18,996 bases of DNA from an uncultured Prevotellaceae bacterium (GCA_937896015.1 CALBLR010000449.1:1-18996); one strand, 5' to 3'; shown: positions 7,765 to 14,702, numbered from the stretch's first letter. Program-made: numbers and translations. The notes: generated from the letters alone by a model not told the origin.

Positions 7765-8364
7765 ATGAAAAAAAGGTTAGTAGCGACGGCTGTCGCTGTG
7801 GCGACTTTAGCTTGCACCGCCCAAGCACAAGAGATGTATTACGGCGAGGGCGACCACCACGTGCATATTGAGGCCGGAACGAATATGTGCTATGGAATGC
7901 CTAAATTCCGAGATATGACGTCGAAGGTGAAATTTGGCGTCTATGGCGAGGTGCGCTACCGCTTCTCGTCATGTCCAATTGATGTGGGCGCATACATTAG
8001 CCGTGATTTCACCTGCCGCGACTGGACTGGCAACCGCATTGACTTTTGCAACACCAACATAATGGTCACTGCCGACTACAACTACCGCATAAGCCGCTTC
8101 TTCACCGCATTTGGCGGTGTGGGAATTGGTGAAGTCACCGGCATGGACATTTCTGACAAAGATGCTGAAATAAAGTTAGGCGGGTTTGGCTACTCGGTGG
8201 CGCAGAGCGGGCCGAGCGCGAAGTTCGCATTCATGCCGCGCGTGGGCGTCACGGCATGGAACCTGCTGCGCCTCACTGTGGGCTACAAAGCGCAGGGCAC
8301 CCTCAACAGCCACGCGTTTGTATCGCTGGGACTCACGCTGGGACTGGGGCGCATAAAGCGCTGA
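7765..8364 (+). CDS. Small outer-membrane beta-barrel protein
   Basis: 199 residues with a clear signal peptide (MKKRLVATAVAVATLACTAQA, cleavage near residue 21). The mature part is a run of amphipathic strands with alternating aromatic and polar residues: VHIEAGTNMCYGM, VKFGVYGEVRYRF, CPIDVGAYISRDF, NIMVTADYNYRIS, FFTAFGGVGIGEV, FAFMPRVGVTAW, LRLTVGYKAQG and HAFVSLGLTLGLG. That is about eight to ten strands, fitting a small OmpA/OmpW-type barrel. Four cysteines fall in or near strands, and the protein ends in RIKR rather than with a terminal aromatic residue, which is unusual for a barrel. It starts 13 bases after the lipoprotein gene and a strong terminator follows, so it closes this operon. 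Barrel nature is well supported; ligand or partner unknown. Confidence 0.75.
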   Translation: MKKRLVATAVAVATLACTAQAQEMYYGEGDHHVHIEAGTNMCYGMPKFRDMTSKVKFGVYGEVRYRFSSCPIDVGAYISRDFTCRDWTGNRIDFCNTNIMVTADYNYRISRFFTAFGGVGIGEVTGMDISDKDAEIKLGGFGYSVAQSGPSAKFAFMPRVGVTAWNLLRLTVGYKAQGTLNSHAFVSLGLTLGLGRIKR

Positions 8365-8390
8365 CGCCAGACTTGGCAAACCGCATACAC

Positions 8391-8446
8391 TGCCGCGCGG
8401 CCTGTGCCATGCCACACTTGGCGTGGGGGCCGTGCGGCACTTTTTT
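8391..8446 (+). terminator. Intrinsic terminator closing the envelope operon
   Basis: TGCCGCGCGGCC (8391-8402) pairs with GGCCGTGCGGCA (8428-8439) with one G-U pair, followed by C and six T residues (8441-8446). Confidence 0.85.
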
Positions 8447-8489
8447 GCCATAATGGGCGGCAAATGCGGCGTGTGTGAAAAAAAATAAT

Positions 8490-8497
8490 TAAATTTG
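8490..8497 (+). promoter_or_regulatory. -7 box (TAAATTTG) for trpS
   Basis: Exact TAnnTTTG match 79 bases upstream of the trpS ATG and just after the preceding terminator. No clear TTTG at -33. The leader (8505-8576) is AT-rich with a GC-rich patch at 8521-8540, but no convincing attenuator or T-box was recognised. Confidence 0.5.
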
Positions 8498-8576
8498 TGA
8501 GTTAATTAAGCCTCCTTTTTGCCCAACGGGGCCCATGGGGCTTTTATAAATATTTAAAACATCACACAGAATAATT

Positions 8577-9674
8577 ATGGGAAAAGTAATACTCACAGGC
8601 GACCGCCCCACAGGCCGCCTTCACATAGGCCACTACGTGGGCTCGCTGCGCCGCCGGGTGGAGCTGCAGAACTCGGGTGAGTTCGACAAAATATTCATTA
8701 TGATTGCCGACGCGCAGGCCCTGACCGACAATGCCGACAATCCCGACAAAATTCGCCAAAACATCATTGAGGTGGCCCTCGACTATCTGGCCGCAGGCCT
8801 CGACCCCAAGAAGAGCACCATCTTCATCCAGTCGCAGGTGCCAGAGCTGTGCGAACTGGCCTTCTACTACATGAACCTGGTGACGGTGTCGCGCCTGCAG
8901 CGCAACCCCACGGTGAAGACCGAGATACAGATGCGCAACTTCGAGACGAGCATCCCAGTGGGCTTCTTCACCTACCCAATAAGCCAGGCAAGCGACATCA
9001 CCGCCTTCAAGGCCACCACGGTGCCCGCCGGCGAAGACCAGGAGCCCATGATTGAGCAGGCGCGCGAAATAGTGCGCCGCTTCAACGGCATCTATGGCAA
9101 CACGCTGGTTGAGCCCGAAATACTGCTGCCGGACAACGCCGCATGCCTGCGTCTGCCGGGCACCGACGGCAAGGCCAAGATGAGCAAGTCGCTGGGCAAC
9201 TGCATATATCTGAGCGACACCGCCGAGGAGGTGGCCAAGCGCGTGAAGACCATGTATACCGACCCCAACCACCTGCGCGTGCAAGACCCCGGCAATACTG
9301 AGGGCAACTGCGTGTTTATCTACCTCGACGCGTTCTGCCGCGACGAGCACTTTGCAAAATACTGGCCCGAATACCACAACCTTGAGGAGGTGAAGGCACA
9401 CTACCGCCGCGGCGGCCTGGGCGACGTGAAGGTGAAGAAGTTCCTCACCGCCGTGCTGCAAGAGGAGCTTGAGCCAATACGCCAGCGCCGCAAGGAGTTT
9501 GAAAAAGACATCCCGGCCGTGTATGCCATGCTGCGCCGCGGCTGTGAGGAGGCCCGCGCCGTGGCCGCACAGACCCTTGACGAGGTGCGCAAAGCCATGC
9601 GCATCAACTACTTCGACGACGAGGCCCTCATCGCCGAGCAGGCCCGCCGCTTTGCCGAGCAGGCCGCCAAGTAG
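8577..9674 (+). CDS. trpS: Tryptophanyl-tRNA synthetase
   Basis: A class I aminoacyl-tRNA synthetase that charges tRNA-Trp in the cytoplasm. The class I signatures are both present: [17 protein letters not shown] with HIGH at residues 16-19, and KMSKSLGN with KMSKS at 201-205. [12 protein letters not shown] matches the TrpRS nucleotide-binding motif, and the middle segment [23 protein letters not shown] is the characteristic tryptophan/ATP-site region. Length is 365 residues, slightly longer than the ~330 of many bacterial TrpRS. The charged C-terminal helices ([19 protein letters not shown]) account for the end. It is a single-gene transcription unit, with its own -7 box upstream and a near-perfect hairpin behind. 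Confidence 0.97.
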   Translation: MGKVILTGDRPTGRLHIGHYVGSLRRRVELQNSGEFDKIFIMIADAQALTDNADNPDKIRQNIIEVALDYLAAGLDPKKSTIFIQSQVPELCELAFYYMNLVTVSRLQRNPTVKTEIQMRNFETSIPVGFFTYPISQASDITAFKATTVPAGEDQEPMIEQAREIVRRFNGIYGNTLVEPEILLPDNAACLRLPGTDGKAKMSKSLGNCIYLSDTAEEVAKRVKTMYTDPNHLRVQDPGNTEGNCVFIYLDAFCRDEHFAKYWPEYHNLEEVKAHYRRGGLGDVKVKKFLTAVLQEELEPIRQRRKEFEKDIPAVYAMLRRGCEEARAVAAQTLDEVRKAMRINYFDDEALIAEQARRFAEQAAK

Positions 9675-9694
9675 AGGCCTCAGCACAAGCACCA

Positions 9695-9740
9695 CAGCCG
9701 GGCCGCCCACTTCAAAGTGGGCGGCCCGGCTGCATTATTT
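9695..9740 (+). terminator. Strong hairpin terminator after trpS
   Basis: CAGCCGGGCCGCCCACTT (9695-9712) and its exact complement (9715-9732) give an 18-bp perfect stem around CA (in practice a four- to six-base loop), followed by CATTATTT. The T-tract is short but the stem is exceptional. Confidence 0.8.
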
Positions 9741-9770
9741 ACTTGTTTTCAATAATAGCGGTCCGCGCGC

Positions 9771-9802
9771 TTTGCTGCAATTAATTATTTTTCATATCTT
9801 TG
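9771..9802 (+). promoter_or_regulatory. Complete Bacteroidetes-type promoter: TTTG - 20 nt - TATCTTTG
   Basis: TTTG at 9771-9774 and TATCTTTG at 9795-9802, separated by 20 bases, match both consensus elements and their spacing. Transcription would give a ~100-base leader before ATG 9912. This is the best promoter in the window. Confidence 0.8.
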
Positions 9803-9911
9803 CACAGGGCGGCCCACTCCGCCCGCAAAAACCAACGAAGGAACTCTTAAACAGATTTTTTCTCACACATTTTTTATAATAACTTATTCACCCTAACACA
9901 TTATTCGATTT

Positions 9912-10979
9912 ATGAAAAAAAGTGTACTCACACTCGCCGCGCTGGCCATCACAGCAATGGCGGCAAATGCGGCGGCCCCAACAGCTGCCGAGCTGGCAAA
10001 GTATAACATCCGCATCGACTTTATCGGCGACTCTATCAACTACCCCACCACTGGCAAGACCACTGTGACCTATGCCACCGAAGGCAACACCGGCACCATC
10101 AACATCGCCGAGCCGTCGGGCTTGGTGAACCTTAAGGCCAACGTCGACTGGACAGCCGGCACACTCACTATGGCGCCCCAAATGTGCGGTATGGACGAGG
10201 ACACCTACGACTACCTGATGATTGTGCCCGCCGCCGACAAGGCCAAGAACCCGACTGAAATCTATAGCTCGAAGATGGGCGGCACCGCAGGCGAGGCAGG
10301 CATCACCTTTGGCCCGTGGAACCTGATGCGCACCGACTTCTCAACTAACAAGGGCACGGTGTACGCCAAAGACATCAACACCCGCATCGTGAAGGCCAAC
10401 GCCACAGTGAAGCTGGGCCGCCTCACCGACGACAACGACGACTACACCTATGCCAAGGGCGAGGAACTGGAGATGCCAGCCTTTGCCGAGCAAAACGGCA
10501 ACCGCCTCACCGTGTATAACTTCGACGAGATGGGCGCATGCCTGGTGCTCGACCTCAACGGCACCACCTGCACCGCCAAGGGCAGCGAGGTGGTGTATCG
10601 CAAAAACGCCCGCCAGACCTACACCGCCGTGGCTCTCGACCCATCGATAATTGGCTCGGAGAGCGTGGTGCGCGCCAACGACCCCGACGTGGCCGGCACC
10701 ATTGAGGGCAAAAAAGTGATAAAGCTGGGCTACTTCGGCCTGCTGCGCACCACCGGCACCGCCGACCGCGGCCTCTACTACAGCGCCACCATCACCCTCG
10801 ACAACGAGCTCAACATCACCACCACCGGCATCAGCAGCACCGTGGCCGGCAAGCAGGTGGCATCGGAGATGTACTACAACCTGGCCGGCATGGCATCGGC
10901 ACAGCCCTTCAGCGGCGTTAACGTGAAGGTGACCACCTACACCGACGGCACAAAGAAGGCCGAAAAACTGGTGCGCTAA
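9912..10979 (+). CDS. Exported protein with conserved C-terminal tail module, function unknown
   Basis: 355 residues. A signal peptide (MKKSVLTLAALAITAMAANA) precedes a mature region of mixed beta-rich sequence (for example LVNLKANVDWTAGTLTMAPQ, GRLTVYNFDE-like strands and ATVKLGRLTDD), for which I recognise no family. The last ~50 residues contain TTTGISST, MYYNLAGMASAQPFSGVNVK and TTYTDGTKKAEKLVR. A very similar ending is, as far as I recall, shared by many otherwise unrelated exported proteins of Muribaculaceae and relatives, and resembles a degenerate type IX secretion sorting domain (G-I/V-x-V ... K-x-V/L). The protein may therefore be sorted to the surface or anchored by this tail; that is inference. 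It has its own full promoter and its own terminator, so it is a single-gene unit, probably well expressed given the codon pattern. Confidence 0.7.
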   Translation: MKKSVLTLAALAITAMAANAAAPTAAELAKYNIRIDFIGDSINYPTTGKTTVTYATEGNTGTINIAEPSGLVNLKANVDWTAGTLTMAPQMCGMDEDTYDYLMIVPAADKAKNPTEIYSSKMGGTAGEAGITFGPWNLMRTDFSTNKGTVYAKDINTRIVKANATVKLGRLTDDNDDYTYAKGEELEMPAFAEQNGNRLTVYNFDEMGACLVLDLNGTTCTAKGSEVVYRKNARQTYTAVALDPSIIGSESVVRANDPDVAGTIEGKKVIKLGYFGLLRTTGTADRGLYYSATITLDNELNITTTGISSTVAGKQVASEMYYNLAGMASAQPFSGVNVKVTTYTDGTKKAEKLVR

Positions 10980-11017
10980 GCGCCAGCAGCCTCACATGAG
11001 GCACACAGCAGCATAAG

Positions 11018-11078
11018 GCAAGAGCCGCCACTGCACCGCGCCAGGCGCGGGCATGGCGGCTCTTGCTGCGCATTTTTT
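11018..11078 (+). terminator. Terminator after the exported-protein gene
   Basis: GCAAGAGCCGCCA (11018-11030) pairs exactly with TGGCGGCTCTTGC (11054-11066). An inner CCGCGC/GCGCGG stem lies within the loop, and six T residues follow at 11073-11078. Confidence 0.85.
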
Positions 11079-11124
11079 GGCACTGCAGGCAGGCCCACAG
11101 GGGGGCCGTTACGGCAAAAAACAG

Positions 11125-11132
11125 TAACTTTG
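11125..11132 (+). promoter_or_regulatory. -7 box (TAACTTTG) for the LOG-family gene
   Basis: Exact TAnnTTTG match ending 23 bases before ATG 11156. It fixes the start, because the frame is open upstream to 11063 but that extension would overlap both the terminator and this box. No TTTG at -33. Confidence 0.6.
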
Positions 11133-11155
11133 CACCCGCAAAACGCACAAAAGGC

Positions 11156-11761
11156 ATGATGGACAACGATAAAAGCAAACGAGTGGGCATATGCGTGTAT
11201 GGCGCATCGAGCAGCCGCATTGCGGCCGCCTACACCGCCGCCGCACGCCAGCTGGGCGCGCTCATAGCCGCCAAGGGCTGGGACTGCATCAACGGCGCCG
11301 GCTCGCAGGGGCTGATGCGCGCCGCCACCGACGGCGCCCTCCAGGCCGGCGGCACCGCCACGGGCGTGATACCGAAGTTTATGGTGGACAACGGCTGGGC
11401 CTACAGCCGGCTCACGCGCACCATAGTCACCACCGACATGCACCAGCGCAAGCGCGCCATGGCCACCATGGCCAGCGCCTTTGTGGCCATGCCCGGCGGC
11501 TGCGGCACCATCGAGGAGATGATGGAGGCGTTCACCTGGATTCAGCTGGGCATCATCGACAGCGGCAAGCCGCTGGTGGTGCTCAACACCAATGGGTATT
11601 ACGATCACCTTATTGCCCAGGTGGAGCAAAGCGCGGCCGAGGGCTTCATGAAGCCTTCGCACCGCTCGCTGTGGCACATAGCAGCCACTCCGCAGCAGGC
11701 CATCGAGGCCATTGAGCGGGCATTCGGACAAGAGCCGCAGCCGGTGGAGTCGAAATACTGA
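11156..11761 (+). CDS. LOG-family nucleotide 5'-monophosphate phosphoribohydrolase
   Basis: 201 residues, the normal length for LOG proteins ('lysine decarboxylase-like', Rossmann fold). Family members release a base from a nucleoside 5'-monophosphate; plant and some bacterial ones activate cytokinins, while bacterial homologues such as PpnN act on purine nucleotides. Signatures are VGICVYGASSS near the N-terminus, INGAGSQGLMRAATDGAL, MHQRKRAM (the M-x-x-R-K motif, around residues 95-102) and MPGGCGTIEEMMEAFTW, with PGGCGT at 113-118 holding the nucleotide-binding loop and catalytic glutamate region. PGG[YIFV]GT is more usual; cysteine at that position is a minor variant. The start may be 11156 or the adjacent ATG at 11159. 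The next gene follows after 61 bases, possibly co-transcribed. The true substrate cannot be told from sequence; the old name lysine decarboxylase is not supported. Confidence 0.9.
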   Translation: MMDNDKSKRVGICVYGASSSRIAAAYTAAARQLGALIAAKGWDCINGAGSQGLMRAATDGALQAGGTATGVIPKFMVDNGWAYSRLTRTIVTTDMHQRKRAMATMASAFVAMPGGCGTIEEMMEAFTWIQLGIIDSGKPLVVLNTNGYYDHLIAQVEQSAAEGFMKPSHRSLWHIAATPQQAIEAIERAFGQEPQPVESKY

Positions 11762-11822
11762 CCCTCACCGCGGCGCAGCAATAAAAAGAGACAGGACGCA
11801 GAATAAAAAGAATATCACAACA

Positions 11823-12734
11823 ATGGCAAAGACTCACGCCACACACACAGCACATGGCAGCCAGCAGGCAGCGCAGGCCCACCCCGACACCACAGCCAGG
11901 GCCGACACCGCGCGCGCCGACTCGGCAGCCGCCAAGGCCTTCGCGCCGAAATATCTGAGCGGATTTCCCGACTCGGTGGGCAACGACACCACCGTGCGGC
12001 CCTGCGCCAGCCTGCCCGTGGTGGCCACCCCGGCGCAGGGCGCCGTGGAGCAATACAGCAACTCGCCACTGCACGACACCGGCTCGATGTGCCTGCTCAT
12101 GGCCGCCATATTCTTCATAGCCATCAGCTACCGCACAGGCTACCGCTATCTCGAGAATTTCGCCCACAACATGTTTTCGGTGAAGCGCCGCGAAAACCTG
12201 TTTGACGACCACACCGTGAACGACACGGCCATAATGAGCGCGCTGGTGGCCAACACCTGCATCATGGAGGGCCTGCTGCTGTTCTACGGCATCACAGCCG
12301 CAGTGCCAGGCATAGCCACCGCCATGCAGGCCCGCGTGTGGCTGTATGTGGGCGCTCTCACGGGCTGCACGCTGGCATTCTATGCCGTGCAGCTGCTGCT
12401 CTACAGCCTGCTGGGCTACGTGTTTGCCGACCGCACCGCCACCAAGCTGTGGGTGGCCGGCTACAACGCCACCCAGTCGCTGCTGGGCCTGGCGCTGCTG
12501 CCCGTGGCGGTGGTCACGCTGGTGTATCCGGCCACCATAGGCACCACACTCACGGTGGCCGCAGTGCTGTATGTGTGCGCCCGTATAGTGTTCGTTAGTA
12601 AAGGGTTTAGGCTTTTTTTCAGCGATTTTCGAGCGAGTTTGTATTTTATTTTGTACCTTTGCAGCGTCGAAATTGTGCCCCCTGCCGCAATGCTCGCCGG
12701 CACGATAAAAATGTGTGAATTATTACAGTCATAA
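11823..12734 (+). CDS. DUF4271 integral membrane protein
   Basis: 303 residues. An Ala/His/Thr-rich N-terminal stretch of about 80 residues lacks hydrophobic runs. About six membrane segments follow, near 86-105 (GSMCLLMAAIFFIAI), 137-160 (ALVANTCIMEGLLLFYG), 175-205 (WLYVGALTGCTLAFYAVQLL), 218-235 (SLLGLALLPVAVVTLV), 240-258 and 275-295. The C-terminal block with FRASLYFILYLCSVEIVPP is typical of DUF4271, a Bacteroidetes-specific family normally encoded directly before hemD, as here (gap 15 bases). Its function is not established. The ATG at 11823 is chosen over the upstream frame extension (to 11712), which overlaps the LOG gene and is not hydrophobic or conserved-looking. The last ~40 codons are much more AT-rich than the rest and contain a promoter-like element for hemD. 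Confidence 0.85.
   Translation: MAKTHATHTAHGSQQAAQAHPDTTARADTARADSAAAKAFAPKYLSGFPDSVGNDTTVRPCASLPVVATPAQGAVEQYSNSPLHDTGSMCLLMAAIFFIAISYRTGYRYLENFAHNMFSVKRRENLFDDHTVNDTAIMSALVANTCIMEGLLLFYGITAAVPGIATAMQARVWLYVGALTGCTLAFYAVQLLLYSLLGYVFADRTATKLWVAGYNATQSLLGLALLPVAVVTLVYPATIGTTLTVAAVLYVCARIVFVSKGFRLFFSDFRASLYFILYLCSVEIVPPAAMLAGTIKMCELLQS
12654..12661 (+). promoter_or_regulatory. -7 box (TACCTTTG) inside the DUF4271 gene, likely driving hemD
   Basis: Exact TAnnTTTG match in an abruptly AT-rich stretch of the DUF4271 coding sequence, 88 bases before the hemD start. The box is read by the codons for Leu-Tyr-Leu-Cys, a conserved part of the protein. A TTTG at 12638 is too close (12 bases) to be a standard -33 element. 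Confidence 0.45.
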
Positions 12735-12749
12735 AAACTTTATAATAGA

Positions 12750-13502
12750 GTGAAGATTAAGAAAATCCTGGTGTCGCAGCCAAAGCCGACATCTGAAAAA
12801 TCTCCATATTTCGACCTTGAAAAAAAGTATGGCGTGGAAGTGGTTTTCCGCCCGTTTATCAAAATCGAGGGTCTGACATCAAAGGAATTCCGCCAGTCAA
12901 AAGTTTCGATTAGCGACCACACCGCCGTGATATTCACGGCGCGCACGGCCATTGACCACTACTTCAGGCTGTGCAAGGAGCTGCGGTTTGAGGTGCCCGA
13001 CACGATGAAGTATTTCTGCGTGAGCGAGGCAGTGGCCCACTATCTGCAAAAATACATCGTGTATCGCAAGCGCAAAATATTCTTTAGCGAAACGGGCAAG
13101 ATTCAAGACCTGCTGCCGCTGCTCGACAAGCACAACAAGGAGAATTTCCTGTTCCCCATCAGCGATGTGCACGACAACAAGCAGGCCGTGATTGAGGCCC
13201 GCGGGCTCAACTGCACCGAGGCCGTGATGTATCGCACGGTGAGCAACAAATTCCAGCCCGGCGAGGAGTTTGACTACGATATGCTCATCTTCTTCACCCC
13301 GGCGGGCATCAAGTCGCTCAAGGAGAGCTTCCCCGACTTTGTGCAGGGCGACATCGCCATTGGCGGCATGGGCACAAAGACGATTGAAGAAATAAAGAAG
13401 GAGGGGCTGCGGCTCGACATCACCACATCGCCTCAGGCGCCGTCGATGGCCGCGGCCATCGACCAGTACCTCAGCAAGGTGCAGCAAGAGCAAGAGGCAT
13501 AA
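12750..13502 (+). CDS. hemD: Uroporphyrinogen-III synthase
   Basis: It cyclises hydroxymethylbilane to uroporphyrinogen III in haem and corrinoid synthesis. At 250 residues it has the typical Bacteroidetes form of HemD. The N-terminus KIKKILVSQPKPTSEKSPYF is a recognisable signature of this lineage's protein. Further conserved blocks are TAVIFTARTAIDHYFRLC, MKYFCVSEAVAHYLQKYIVY, YDMLIFFTPAGIKSLKESFP and the end QAPSMAAAIDQYL. HemD proteins are poorly conserved between phyla, so recognition rests on these segments and on the DUF4271 neighbour. The start is GTG at 12750, 15 bases after the DUF4271 stop; no ATG alternative gives this N-terminus. A hairpin terminator follows. In relatives rnpA comes next; here about 3.2 kb of other genes intervenes. 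Confidence 0.93.
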   Translation: MKIKKILVSQPKPTSEKSPYFDLEKKYGVEVVFRPFIKIEGLTSKEFRQSKVSISDHTAVIFTARTAIDHYFRLCKELRFEVPDTMKYFCVSEAVAHYLQKYIVYRKRKIFFSETGKIQDLLPLLDKHNKENFLFPISDVHDNKQAVIEARGLNCTEAVMYRTVSNKFQPGEEFDYDMLIFFTPAGIKSLKESFPDFVQGDIAIGGMGTKTIEEIKKEGLRLDITTSPQAPSMAAAIDQYLSKVQQEQEA

Positions 13503-13533
13503 AGTGGGCGGCCACTCCACTGCCAAATAGCAT

Positions 13534-13576
13534 AAAGCCATTATTTGCCACACGGCAAGTAATGGCTTTCCTTTTT
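13534..13576. terminator. Terminator between convergent hemD and HxlR genes
   Basis: AAAGCCATTATTTGCC (13534-13549) pairs with GGCAAGTAATGGCTTT (13554-13569) with one G-U pair and an ACAC loop. It is followed on the plus strand by CCTTTTTC. On the minus strand the downstream side is only moderately T-rich, so it serves hemD best and the HxlR gene possibly. Confidence 0.8.
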
Positions 13577-13577
13577 C

Positions 13578-13946
13578 TCACCGCCGAACGCCGCTGCCGG
13601 CCCGGTCGCGCATGATGCCGGCCATGTGGCCTGCCGCCCAGCTGACAAGTTGCTCTACAAGAGGGATGAATGATATGGCCCTGTCGGTGAGCGAGTATTC
13701 CACTCGGGGCGGCACCTCGGCATACACCTTGCGCGCCACAAAGCCGTCGCACTCAAGCGAGCGCAGGGTTGACGTGAGCACCTTCTGGGATATGTCGGGA
13801 ATGCTCTTGTGCAGGGCATTGAAGCGCAAGCTTCCCTTATTGCGCATCGTGTAGATAATCAGCAGCGACCACTTGCCGCAAATGTGCGCCAGCACATTGC
13901 GCACCGGGCAGTCTTGAAATACGGTATCGGTAATTTGGCTGTTCAT
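13578..13946 (-). CDS. HxlR-family winged-helix transcriptional regulator
   Basis: 122 residues, the usual size. The N-terminal CPVRNVLAHICGKWSLLII is the HxlR hallmark. The recognition region (LRFNALHKSIPDISQKVLTS) and wing (YAEVPPRVEYSLTD) follow, then a C-terminal dimerisation helix. Cys13 in the CPVR motif corresponds to the redox- or electrophile-sensing cysteine known in several family members (HypR, YodB/QorR type); Cys23 and Cys65 are additional. Such proteins usually repress a divergent detoxification gene and themselves. Here the divergent neighbour is a cupin gene 222 bases away. A -7 box in the intergenic region ends 27 bases before the start and is overlapped by a TTACT-N7-AGTAA dyad, fitting autoregulation. 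Confidence 0.93.
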   Translation of the reverse strand: MNSQITDTVFQDCPVRNVLAHICGKWSLLIIYTMRNKGSLRFNALHKSIPDISQKVLTSTLRSLECDGFVARKVYAEVPPRVEYSLTDRAISFIPLVEQLVSWAAGHMAGIMRDRAGSGVRR

Positions 13947-13965
13947 AAATCACTTGTTTTCATCA

Positions 13966-13982
13966 TTACTATACAAAAGTAA
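13966..13982 (-). promoter_or_regulatory. HxlR-gene -7 box with overlapping dyad operator candidate
   Basis: On the minus strand TACTTTTG (13981 down to 13974) is an exact -7 box. The dyad TTACT-N7-AGTAA (13966-13982) covers it. A second, looser TTAC...GTAA site lies at 14066-14079, nearer the cupin gene. The pair fits binding by the HxlR protein, but this is inferred. Confidence 0.4.
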
Positions 13983-14125
13983 GCAAGTTTCGAAAATTCA
14001 GCGCACAGTGAAATGTTAAACTAATATAATCTTGGCTGCTCCAACGAACTGCAACTCAGCAATACTTACTTCAAGGTAACCTATTAACCAGCCTGTACCC
14101 TATTGCAAAAACGCTGAAACATCAG

Positions 14126-14133
14126 TTACTTTG
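14126..14133 (+). promoter_or_regulatory. Weak -7 box (TTACTTTG) for the cupin gene
   Basis: Differs from TAnnTTTG at one position and ends 35 bases before ATG 14169. The weak match would suit an inducible promoter. No -33 TTTG seen at standard spacing. Confidence 0.35.
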
Positions 14134-14168
14134 CAGCATCAAAAAAACAACTAAAAAACAACTAAGCA

Positions 14169-14618
14169 ATGAAGCAGATAGAAAAAATCATCAGTGAGAA
14201 AAATGTGACCGCCGCCAACTTTGGCAAGATGGCCAACCTTAACGAATATGTGCTCGAAATGGGCCCTAATGTGAAAATTCCAGGCAAGGTGTTTGGCGGC
14301 CAGGCAGTAGGCGCCACAGGCGGCGAATTTTCGTTCCAGTCATTTGCTCCGGGCACCGAGACAGGTTTTCTTCACACCCACAAAAACCACGAGGAGCTGT
14401 ACTTTTTCCTGAGCGGCAACGGCGAGTTTCAGGTCGACGGCAAAGTGTTTGCCGTGGGTGAAGGCAGTGTGGTGAGAGTGGCGCCCGACGGCAAACGCTC
14501 GGTGCGCAACAATGGCACCGAGCCCCTGGTGATGCTGTGTGTGCAGTATCGAGGCAACACCTTCACGGCCGAGGACGCCGCCGATGGTGTGATACTCAAC
14601 GAAAAGGTTGAGTGGTAA
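14169..14618 (+). CDS. Single-domain cupin protein
   Basis: 149 residues forming one small beta-barrel, probably cytoplasmic (no signal peptide). Cupin motif 1 reads GFLHTHKNHEELYFFLSGNG, with His69, His71 and Glu75/76 as metal ligands. Motif 2 reads GSVVRVAPDGKRSVRNNG; the usual metal-binding histidine after P-x-G-x-x is replaced by serine. The protein may therefore bind metal with fewer ligands, or His74 may contribute. Cupins of this size include isomerases, dioxygenases and small-molecule binders, so no reaction can be named. It faces the HxlR gene across a shared promoter region, which suggests HxlR control and a role in handling a reactive electrophile, oxidant or aromatic compound. A 19-bp hairpin lies just downstream. 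Confidence 0.85.
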   Translation: MKQIEKIISEKNVTAANFGKMANLNEYVLEMGPNVKIPGKVFGGQAVGATGGEFSFQSFAPGTETGFLHTHKNHEELYFFLSGNGEFQVDGKVFAVGEGSVVRVAPDGKRSVRNNGTEPLVMLCVQYRGNTFTAEDAADGVILNEKVEW

Positions 14619-14643
14619 GGTACAATAGGTGATACGGAATAAA

Positions 14644-14689
14644 AACAACAGCGGAGCCTGTGGCGTGTGTCACAGGCTCCGCTGTTGTT
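14644..14689. terminator. Bidirectional terminator, 19-bp perfect stem
   Basis: AACAACAGCGGAGCCTGTG (14644-14662) and its exact complement (14671-14689) enclose GCGTGTGT. It lies between the convergent cupin gene and the minus-strand sigma cassette. The A-rich left flank gives a good T-tract on the minus strand, and CATTTATT follows on the plus strand. Confidence 0.8.
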
Positions 14690-14702
14690 CATTTATTGCC
14701 CG

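Noticed and set aside
8505..8576. trpS leader as a T-box or attenuator
   Set aside because: No T-box sequence, no run of Trp codons in a leader peptide, and the GC-rich patch does not form a convincing pair of alternative hairpins.
8562..9710. 382-residue minus-strand open frame opposite trpS
   Set aside because: Antisense shadow with biased composition (His, Val, Leu, Gly); trpS is certain and its terminator hairpin lies inside this frame.
10976..11731. 251-residue minus-strand open frame opposite the LOG gene
   Set aside because: Shadow; it runs through the terminator and promoter of the plus-strand genes and shows no recognisable domain.
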